64,000 nucleotides of DNA from assembly GCA_021904315.1 (NCBI GenBank), contig CM038913.1, positions 6,695,958 to 6,759,957 of the forward strand. Direction: 5' to 3'. Numbering within the stretch: the stretch's first letter is position 1; each line of letters starts with the position of its first letter. This DNA is from Sphagnum magellanicum (taxonomy: Eukaryota > Streptophyta > Sphagnopsida > Sphagnales > Sphagnaceae). The notes beneath the pieces are model-generated. The model was not told the DNA's origin and did no database searches. It saw only the letters and a list, made by a program, of their open reading frames with translations. Shown piece after piece: positions 37,943-47,200 of the stretch. A program made the position numbers and the translations under genes.

Positions 37943-39412
37943 TCAATTCTCTCCTTCACCATCTTGACCTTCTTTGTTGTTGGTGGTGGTGGAGAGTAAA
38001 TCCTCACCAAACTCGAGTGCTGCATTTTCAAATGTCTGTTGCTCCACAAGCTTCTGTCCAGCCACACCCCATGCTAAATGCTCATACACTTTGATTTCTA
38101 CTGTTGCCAAAAACGACTCTCGGCAGGCAGGCTTCCAGTCCACTTTTGACATTGGTGCCAAAACTGCATCTGAGAATGTTTCATACGGAGCATAGGCTGA
38201 CACCTGCAATCCATGTCATCAAGTACCATCAGTTTGTGTTTCTGCCAGATTCATGCTTTTTTCTCCTTCAGAACTCTACTCCTCACAGATAAAACAAGCA
38301 TCCAAGGTACGTACATGCATGCCCCATGGATGTAAAGATGGCGTTTACTACCTACTCTTACTTCAAACAAAAACAAACATCTAACCACATCTCTACCAAC
38401 ATTGCCCCTAGGTTTACTCATGTTACCTCAATAGAATGTGATGCACCAACTGCTGTGACAGAGAAGCGACTTTGTTGTGGAGCAAAATGTATGTCTTTAA
38501 AAAGTATGCCCAAGTCATTTGAGCGAAAATCCAGCTTGTGTGATGGTGAACGGTAGCCTAGTACAAAAATGTGCGGTGATTCAAGCTTTCCTCCTGGAGT
38601 CTTGAAAGATGCTCCTGAGCACACCACCTGCACATCACACTTCTTTTAAGGAAGATCTATTTGTTTTATCTGTGACAAGTAGAATTTTGAACAAGATTGT
38701 GAAAGTAAGCTTCTTCTGAACTTCAATTTAGCTCAACATCCCAGTGGATGCAGGAATCATCCCCAGACTGAATTCAAACAAAGACAGCCTGTTGTCGGTG
38801 TTGGGGATCAATGTGTTCATCATCCTAAGACCGGCCTCATTATTCCTGCATACCATACATTGAAAATAATTTATGTATTTGCAGAGAATGACTTGGTGAG
38901 CCTTGCAGTCTTTGATCTATGATTAACTGTGATTGCAGCTGCAACTGAAAATGTTCAAAGTGAATTGAGAAGTTTCTTTGTCAGAGTTGATCAGTGGAGG
39001 AGGAGAAGGTTTTTTTTAAAAAACCTGTGAAGTATTATCTGCTGAGATTGCCTGCAACCAGACATGACCAGCGGGAAATGTCTGACCCCAGTTTTTCTCA
39101 ACATGACCCCATGCGAGACCTTGGTTATCTATGCCTTTCTCCAGATTTTGGAAACTGTATTCGACAGTTGAGCCCAGGCTATAGACATACCAGTGCGTGG
39201 GAATGATGGGCACAAATCTGGCCCAACCTTCAGGCCCTTTCTCTGATTTATGAAGATCCCACAGCACCTACATTCATTGCAGAGCAACAGTAGCCCCAAG
39301 CAACAACACCATTAGAAAGTTCAAGAAGGATTCCAGCTTCTGATGATTCGAGAGTGAGGCCATAAGAAAATCATGAATCGATACACAGCCACAGAAGATG
39401 TGTTTAAGATGG

Positions 39413-39478
<66 letters not shown>

Positions 39479-41088
39479 GTTACACCTCTTTAGTCAAGTG
39501 TGCTTTGAAATGGTAGCCTTCAACAGTGAAATCGAGATCAATGGAGTGGGGTTTGGCCTTGAGGCTGCCAACTCCATTTGCTATCCAATGAAACCCTCGG
39601 GGCTCTAACCCTAAATCCTCTTGGTCCCAGTCTTCCTCTGTCTCCACCTCTACAAACCTTGCATCCTGATTTCCTTCCCCCCCAATCATCATCCCCAAAA
39701 CCAAAATTCAGCAGCACTCATGGCAATCATTCTAACCCTATATCCTCTTCCACCCAGTCTCCTCTGTCTCCACCTCTACAAACCTTACATCCTGATTTCC
39801 CTTTCCCCCCAATCATCATCCCCCCAAAACCAAATTCAGCAGCACTCATGGCAATCATTCTAACCCTATATCCTCTTCCGCCCAGTCTCCTCTGTCTCCA
39901 CCTCTACAAACCTTACATCCTGATTTCCCTTTCCCCCCAATCATCATCCCCCCAAAACCAAATTCAGCAGCACTCATGGCAAACATTCTAACCCTAAATC
40001 CTCTTCCACCCAGTCTTCCTCTGTGTCCACCTCTACAAACCTTACATCCTGATTTCCCTTTGCCCCCAATCATCATCCCCCAAAAACCAAAATTCAGCAG
40101 CATTGATGGCAAACATTCTTTGCCATTATGCCTTCGCTTTCTTCATCACTACCAACAAGAAAAATGGAGAAATGAAAGAAAGAATGATGAGCCAGGTTTA
40201 GGGTTTAGGGCTTCTGTTTTGCTTGCTTGCTTGCTGCTGAGAGGAAGATCGCTTGCTCACCTTGGTCCGGACACCAACAGCGTAAGTGTATCCGGATTTC
40301 ACAAAAGTTCTATCGTCTTTGGCGTGCTTGTTTCCCTGGTGATCAGCGCTCGGGGCCGGTGAGAAAAGGAGAGTGATCTGGCTCTCGTCGGTGGCGTAAT
40401 TGGTGGCCATGATCAGCGCTACGCTCAAGGCGTTGGAAGGATCCGAGATTCGCACGAACCAACCCTCGAAAGATGGATACGGACGCAAAGCTTCCGGCAA
40501 CAGATGGCTGAAATTGGGCTTGTGGGGGTCGAAGGGATGTCGATCCTTGGAGACTTCCAAATCCCTGGGCAGTGTTGGTACCTTCTCCCAGTCTCCTATG
40601 CTCTCCAATTCTTTCGTGGAAGATGCAGATCCCGCTCCATCGAACTCAAACTCTTGCTGTAATTCTTCTGCCGCAATTTCAACAATGGTTTGTCTCCTGG
40701 AGTTGTCACTACTGCTGCTTTCATCAGACTTGTTCTGCTGCTGCTGCTGATCTTGTTGTGCTTGAGCATGCGGTGTGATCGTGGCAATTCGCGGCCTCCA
40801 TTTGTCACAATTCCAAAACATCCTGCTGCTACTGCTGCAAACAGTACTAGTGTTGTACGCCGCAGCAGCAGCAGCAAACCTGAAATCGCATTTCAACTGC
40901 AGATGCTGCCGTGAAGCATAGCGACTACAAAGATCCGCTGCCACCCCAAAATGAGCAGAAGAAGAAGGAGAAAAACCACCACCACGACAAAAAGAGCTTT
41001 CCTCTACATATTGCGGCCTCCTCCTCTGCCTCTGCAAATTCCAATGACGAATGGAAGCATGAGAAACACAGACTGCAACACCATTCAT
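37943..41088 (-). CDS. Tocopherol-cyclase-family protein, probably chloroplast
   Basis: Five exons: 41088-40261, 39602-39486, 39267-39025, 38627-38427 and 38203-37943. All introns are GT-AG and phase 0, giving 549 aa. Diagnostic segments in order are FEGWFVRISDP (about 207), PTHWYVYSLGSTVEY (338), the signature GHVEKNWGQTFP (about 369-380), KTPGGKLESPHIFVLGYR in exon 4, and ACRESFLATVEIKVYE with AALEFG (489-529) in the last exon. These follow the layout of tocopherol cyclase (VTE1 and cyanobacterial relatives), which closes the chromanol ring of vitamin E. This protein diverges from VTE1 in exon 1 and lacks its long C-terminal tail, so it may be a paralogue with another lipid-type substrate. 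The first 100 residues are Ser/Arg/Ala-rich with few acids, consistent with a transit peptide, followed by poly-Gln. Family confident; exact activity not. Confidence 0.82.
39411..39475. repeat. (GT)n(GA)n microsatellite beside a 5' splice site
   Basis: A GT run of about 11 units leads into a GA run of about 20 units inside intron 2 of the tocopherol-cyclase-family gene. On the coding strand it reads CT then CA and begins about 10 bases past the exon 2 donor (GTGTAA). Confidence 0.95.
39608..40115 (+). repeat. Four tandem copies of a 126-130-bp unit in intron 1
   Basis: The box CTCTGT(C/G)TCC recurs at 39636, 39762, 39889 and 40019. Each unit also holds CAATCATCATCCCC, a poly-C tract and ATTCAGCAGCA. 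On the coding strand the array ends at the exon 2 acceptor, and each unit carries the TTAGGGTTAG sequence that forms that acceptor. Confidence 0.92.
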
Positions 41089-41094
41089 GGTTGT

Positions 41095-41300
41095 TGATCA
41101 ACAACTACAGACTCAATTTCTCTTCCACCTCACTTTCCCACTCACTCACTCACTCACTCGAAGTACCTAATCAACTCTTTTTTTCTTTCTTGCAAAGAAA
41201 AAAAAGTAAAAAAGTGATGTGATTCTCAAACTCTCCAGCACGAAGAAAAGAATTATACCAAAACCATCAACAACAACAAACAAACAAACAAACAAACACT
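41095..41300. repeat. Simple repeats upstream of the tocopherol-cyclase-family gene
   Basis: (CACT)n lies at 41138-41157 and (AAAC)n near 41276-41297. They lie in the likely promoter or 5' leader of the minus-strand gene. I could not place a TATA box with confidence. Confidence 0.6.
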
Positions 41301-41724
41301 ACATTTCTCAAGTTTAGGTACAAAACCAAAGGACCTGCAAGTTCAATGTCTTGTTCTCATTTTTATTTTGTTTCTAAGGCAGTTTTTCAAGCCACATGCA
41401 GCTGCATGCAACAGCAAGCCAATCATCCGCTTGTCCTTTTGCGTGCAATTCCTTTGGCTGCGCGCAATCCCGTGAAGATAGTAGATGGAAAACACACCCA
41501 CACACACGAGATTGTGTTGCAGTTGTGCGGGGTGGCGACTGCCGACGCCGCAAGCGTTTGTTCTTGGGTTGCCGCCAAGTGGCAATCGGCGATTTGCTTC
41601 AGCTCTTGAACATGCACCTGGATTTAAGACGCCACAAAAGTGGCAGTTTTCTTGGGCCACTTTTTTGTTTCTGCATCACGCCTCCTCATTGGATGGATTG
41701 TCTGGGATTTTTATTTATTTTTTT

Positions 41725-42085
41725 AAAAACCCTAAACTGCGTCTACAGAATTCATCCTTTTCTAACCCTAAACTACACCTACAACATTCATCCCTTTTTA
41801 ACCCTAAACTACACCTACAACATTCATCCCTTTTTAACCCTAAACTACACCTACAACATTCATCCCTTTTTAACCCTAAACTACACCTACAACATTCATC
41901 CCTTTTCAACCCTAAACTACACCTGCAACATTCATCCCTTTTAAACCCTAAACTACACCTACAACATTCATCCCTTTTTTACCCTAAACTACACCTACAA
42001 CATTCATCCCTTTTCAACCCTAAACTACACCTACAACATTCATCCCTTTTAAACCTTAAACTGCGTCTACAACATTCATCCCATT
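41725..42085 (+). repeat. 36-bp minisatellite, ten units
   Basis: Units with AACCCTAAACTACACC and CAACATTCATCCC recur every 36 bases from 41728 to 42052. The period is a multiple of three, so every frame stays open and gives repetitive 12-residue peptides; the 205-codon frame 41485-42102 is a by-product. Each unit contains CCCTAAA, the plant telomere heptamer, but only once, so this is not a telomeric array. Confidence 0.93.
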
Positions 42086-42194
42086 TAGTTGAGAGGATAT
42101 AGTCACCATGAAGGATGAATGATAAGTGGTTAGGAAACAGTTATTTTGTTGGGTTTCAGTTTCCCTAAGTAACCATGGTGGTTAATTAGCTCAG

Positions 42195-42297
42195 TTGCTG
42201 TTTTTTCTTTTTTTTTCTTTTTTTTTTCCCTACCTACCTACTAACAACCCACCCACAAGCAGGTTGTTAGTAAGTAGGTAGGTAGTAAAAACAACCC
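42195..42297. repeat. Hairpin with GTAGGTAGG arms
   Basis: CCTACCTACCTACTAACAACC near 42231-42251 is matched by GGTTGTTAGTAAGTAGGTAGG near 42262-42284. The outer parts, GCTGTTTTTTC on the left and GTAGTAAAAACAACC on the right, extend the symmetry. The right end matches 24353-24373, so this belongs to a dispersed MITE-like family. Confidence 0.6.
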
Positions 42298-42967
42298 TTC
42301 CAAGTAATTGAGTTTGGATAATATTCTCATTTTTATAAAATTTTCATTAAATTTTGGGTGTGTTAATAATGTGCACAAAATTTTCCACATAAATGACAAA
42401 AATATTTGAGAAAGTAAGAATATATATATTCTTGCACTAATCACATGATTATTAGACTCGACCCCTTGTGTCCACCAAATTCTAATTTCTATACATAATT
42501 CAATGTACTAAAATTCAATACACAAACATTTGATTATTTGCATATCATTACATTTTTCTTTTAAAACAATATTAAGTGTTACAAAATCCTTGTTAAGATA
42601 TTTCAACGATGTCATCAACTTGAAGCAAACGACCACCAACTTTTCATCCTTTCATTTACGATTAAGTACTTAAAACATAATTTTTATTTATAAAGTCATT
42701 GATGTAAGTAAATAGTAGGGCCCAACATGCCACCAAATTTTTTTAATCAATTTATTTCTTAAAATAAAAAAATCAAGCCATTTTTATTTATTAAATTGCA
42801 TTTCCATTTGCTCTACCAACAATTATCATATGAATTTTTATCATTTCTAGCTCATTTTTTCATAGGCACCCAACCATTGAATATAAAAGATTTTAAAATG
42901 TTCATCCAGTTCATCTTTGACAACTTGACTTTCAACTTTCCCATCCAAAAAAGATAAAACTCATAAT

Positions 42968-44235
42968 CATGCCTCCTTAGATTCATGCACGGGCCTCTTT
43001 TTGCGTGCATTGCACGCATTTAGGAAATCCGCGATTCACCTATTTTCGTACACAGATTTCTATAACAAACTATAGGATTCAAAATGTCTTGGCGACCAAT
43101 TTAATGATTCATTAATAATGAATCATGCTTCACAAGATGCTGGATCTGTTTTGGTCAATGAGTGCCTCTTTGCAAGCTTCCAATCTTACGTTACGACAAC
43201 AGACATCCAACCTATCGAGTCTTGTGACTGAATTGAAGACAGCTATTGGTGCTACCCATGAAACTAGCACTTCTCCTAATCCAGCATCCGATGCACTTGT
43301 TGAAGAAGAACATAATTCCAGCCTTCTTCTTATTAGGTACGGCCCGTTTACGTTTCTGCAAAATCAAGCAGAGCGGCATATCAAGGGAACCAATTTATTA
43401 GCGATGTCCATGGAAAATCGACTCCCAGCTGATGATTTGGAAGAGGTCACTAGGGATGTTTCTCGAGTCTATGTTCAAGCTATGTATTTAGTCGGCGCTA
43501 TAGTTGCTGAGCATGACGCAAGAAACCGAGAGAAGACCCACGTTGCTCCTCCAATACTACCACTTGAGATCGCGGGACTTTCAACTATCGAGTTTACGGA
43601 GTTACTGTTTGAACACGAGGAGAGGCTGAAGCATTCTTTTCCGGGAACTGTTGTCGAGGAAGTCGTCAACAACGAGTTTGAGCAGCTTGTGCGATTGATA
43701 TCCCAAGACTCAAACCTCAAGGCAGCCCTGACGAAAAGAAGCAAAGACTCTGATTTTGGAAAAGCATGGCGGCCACTCGGTAATCGTTTCCCCTACATGC
43801 TTCGCTTTGCAGCTGGTTTGGCGAGCGTTATGCCTAGAACATCGATTGTGGAGGCTGATTTCTCGACCATCAACTACGAGAAGTATGATCATCGTTCTGC
43901 ACTCACAAGCTTCTCTCTGGAAGGCATATTGCACTTGAGGCAGCTTGAGAAGTTGCGACAAACCTTCAACGAGATGGCACTCCAAGAAGGGAATTAGCAC
44001 CTCGTTATCTTGTATTCTTCCTCTTCCGCTGCTGGTTATTAGTTGTTATTAGTTGTAGAAGAAGACTAACTGCCTCTTATTATCTCCAGTAGCAGTGGTT
44101 AATAATAAGATTGGGGAGAACCTTAACCCATAGTTAATATACTAATGCACGAATTGCACGCCTTTAGGGGCAACAAGTGCCCGAAAAAACATCGGAATCG
44201 TACATTCGTGCGATTTCCGAACTTAAGGAGGCCTG
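42968..44235 (+). mobile_element. Short hAT element with 8-bp target site duplication
   Basis: The element is 1,268 bp. Its left end is CATGCCTCCTTAG, and the inverse of its right end is CAGGCCTCCTTAAG. It is flanked on both sides by CTCATAAT (42960-42967 and 44236-44243). CA-starting termini and an 8-bp duplication are the hallmark of the hAT superfamily. It is clearly more G+C-rich than its flanks. The interior carries one intact frame whose C-terminus resembles a hAT dimerisation domain, so the structural and coding evidence agree. The length is far below that of autonomous hAT elements. The undamaged duplication and open frame suggest a fairly recent insertion. Confidence 0.88.
43125..43997 (+). 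CDS. Partial hAT transposase-like protein (290 aa)
   Basis: An intact 290-codon frame lies inside the short hAT element. A stop codon just upstream fixes the ATG unless splicing occurs. Residues 1-60 form an amphipathic, Leu/Ser/Gln-rich segment with no BED zinc finger. The middle holds FTELLFEHEERLKHSFPGTV. The C-terminus (about 224-285) reads FPYMLRFAAGLASVMPRTS, then IVEADFSTINYEKYDHRSAL and LEGILHLRQLEKL. This follows the hATC dimerisation pattern of FP..A....P.TS..VE..FS followed by an R..L helix. The DNA-binding domain and most of the catalytic RNase H-like fold are missing. It cannot be a full transposase; it could dimerise with one and act as a repressor, or be inert. Codon use is less AT-biased than in the surroundings. 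Confidence 0.75.
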   Translation: MLHKMLDLFWSMSASLQASNLTLRQQTSNLSSLVTELKTAIGATHETSTSPNPASDALVEEEHNSSLLLIRYGPFTFLQNQAERHIKGTNLLAMSMENRLPADDLEEVTRDVSRVYVQAMYLVGAIVAEHDARNREKTHVAPPILPLEIAGLSTIEFTELLFEHEERLKHSFPGTVVEEVVNNEFEQLVRLISQDSNLKAALTKRSKDSDFGKAWRPLGNRFPYMLRFAAGLASVMPRTSIVEADFSTINYEKYDHRSALTSFSLEGILHLRQLEKLRQTFNEMALQEGN

Positions 44236-44243
44236 CTCATAAT

Positions 44244-47200
44244 CAACATGTCATGTAAAAATAAAGTCTTCAAGGCCAAGTCTTGATATTGTGTGTATGT
44301 AGTTGTCTTCAACATGGGTTGCATGTTTTTAGGCCTACAATATGGAAGGATGATTAGGTATTCGTGATTGATATCATCAACAATGGTAAATGTAAGACCT
44401 AACACATTCATTGTGATTGGTCCTTCTAATTGCTAGAAGGCCAAAAACCTTCCAAAAGGATAAGACTTTTGAGAAGGCAAAGGCTTTCATAATGTGGCTA
44501 GAATACCCTAAACCCAATACTTTACATGAGGACCCATTGTTTTAGCATAAATATCATTCCTTGGCATCCCCAACCTCCAAAACTCCACATATTTAGTAGC
44601 ACCATTGTTGTTGAATCTTTTTCTTCTCAATTGACATCAATGCATTGTTGCCCCGTATTAGGTAACAAGTTTTACAACTCCAGTTGAAGCTTTGGTCAAC
44701 TAGCAATGTCCACTTGCCACAATTGAATTGAAGTCTTGTCTTTTGGACTCCACAACCATTAGTAGGTGATGCTTTGTATTACATCATTAGCCACCTATTA
44801 GAATCCACAAAGAAATGAAAGAAACGCATGTCAATATGCCCCACCAAGATTTCAAAACCATCCTTGAGATACCTTTGAACCCACAACTTGAAATTAGGAA
44901 TCTATTTAATGAATTTTGAAATGAAAGGTCAATCTTGGGAAATCATGAATGTTTGCATCAAGTTAGTCAAGATGTATTTATTCTATTCCTTCAAAAATTT
45001 CAAAAATTATCCAAAACTTTCGTCAATGTCCTTGTGTGTGTGTCCAACAACTAAGAACCCGATTTCAATTCTTGTTCTTTAACATCGATGTTATTTTTCC
45101 CTACCTTGGATATTAAACCCATTAAAAATTCACAAACAATACACTTTGTAAAACTAGAGCCCTTCTTTCTTACATTAACATTCAAGTGTCATCTCTCTTT
45201 TAATCAATTCATAGCAAGTTGGGATATTTTTCCAATGTTTAAGTTTTCACTAATATGAAAGTAAACAAGAGCAAAATTTTGATTATTGCACAAAATCAAA
45301 ATAGTAATTGGGGTTTGTTTAGATGTACTATGAAACAATTTTAGTAGGTGGTGTGGGGTTAAAACTTGGTGGGGCCCAAGTTAGTTATGAATTAACTATG
45401 GAAGTAATAAATAATTATTTATGAGAACTAAACATTATTTTAACACTTCACTTTCAAACATTTTTCCATGTTTCAAAAATCAAAAGTTGAATATCTTGTC
45501 AACCATTACTAATACCTTTCATCTAATGTGATATCATGTATGTGCAACCTTCAATAATAGATTGCACATTTGTGAACCATATGAGGTTTGGACATTGCAT
45601 ATGGGGTAAATATGTGAAGGGGGCAAATGTTGAGAGTTGCACACAAACTTTCTTTAAAGTGGTTTGGACCCCAATGATTTTCTATAATGGACCTTAGTTG
45701 AATGTTTTTTGTTGTGCATGATGAAATATTAATGATTATGACAAAGTTTAGATTGATGATTCTTCACATCCAATAATGAGCCTCCCAAATACCTCTTCAT
45801 CATCGATAGTGAACATCGATTTGAAAGTTTCTTTTAAATGCTTAACTTGGTATTGTACTTGGTATTGTGAGCATCATGGGGGGTTCACATGACTTCCCTT
45901 TGGCTAAAACAAGTAATTAGATCATCACAACAACATGACAAATTGTTAAGGTTGGAATCGTACTGTCAACATTGGATATAATGAACAAGAGGAAGTGTCA
46001 TTGTAAAACATAATGGTAGCACAAGGGTTGGTGATTAGGACTAGTTGGTGGATAGTTTGAATTCATGTTCATGGTGGGAAATAAAGAAGGACTAATTGAA
46101 AGAATTTTGAATTGGTGAACATTAAGAAATTGAATAAATTTTTTGAGGATGAAAAGAAGCTCAATGACAGAAAAAGATTTTGATGGATAAGAACAATGGT
46201 TTTTTTTGTATTTTACATTTTTTGTTTTGTTTTCAATTCCATATGATTTAAATTTTGTTTTCAAATTACTACAAATGTAATATTATTGCATATATGGATG
46301 CTAAAATATTTTTTTCTTAGGTTTTACTTTTTGATTTCTACAGTTTGTTACTATTATAGAAGATTTAAATAAGAATTAAAGAATAAAATAATCATTGAAA
46401 ATTAGTGTTTACTACCAACCCTAGTTATATCCATGCATCAAAGATTTTTAAATTACATTTAAAAAATTTAAACATTTAATTAAAATTTGCTCATGAAATT
46501 TTCATCAAACGAATTCTAAAGTCAAAAGATTAATTAAACTCAAGAAAATTCTTTTTTACCAAACACAATGTTCAAAACATTCATGAATTTTATAATTTTT
46601 TATCCAAATGAATTTTACATAAATTGAAAACATCCATGAAATTTGATGAATTTTGTTCAAACTAATCCTACATTAAAATACATTGCAAAATGCTTCAAAT
46701 AAAAAATTAAAAAAAATTTCAATGTTCATTTTATTTTTAAAATATGAAAAAATAAGAAAAAGTAAAAATATTGACACATATATTTTTAAAGTAATAAATT
46801 TGAACATAAACATAACAAAAAAAAATTGTTGATGATTGTTACATCAAAATATCAAAAGAAACCTTGTTTATGATGAAAAAATAAAGAAAATGTTAAAAAA
46901 TTGCATGTTCAATCCTTGGTATTATTTTTTGCATCTTTTACATATTTTGTTCCAAAAATTCTACAAATTTTAAAAATAAAAACCATTATTAATTATAACT
47001 ATATATTTAAAACTAAACCCTACCCATGATCAATGATTTTATTTTCCAAGTTTTTGTTTTTGCATGAATGGCAAACATCTTAAGAGAAAAGTAACATTAA
47101 ATGGCAACTAGTTTTTGGACCTATTCAAACAAAAATCCTTCTATAATTTGGAGCCTACCTATTGCAACTTGTAATAGAAATGTGGTGAACTTGACTTAAA

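Noticed and set aside
39578..40362. Overlapping plus-strand Pro/Leu-rich frames
   Set aside because: They arise from the 126-130-bp tandem repeat in intron 1 of the minus-strand gene.
41764..42060. Internal telomere sequence
   Set aside because: CCCTAAA occurs once per 36 bases and not in direct tandem, so it is not a telomeric tract.
41725..42085. Possible CRISPR array
   Set aside because: Units are contiguous 36-bp repeats with no unique spacers, in a plant context.
41485..42102. 205-codon and 182-codon open frames across the 36-bp repeat
   Set aside because: The period is a multiple of three, so the frames stay open by arithmetic; the peptides are pure repeats.
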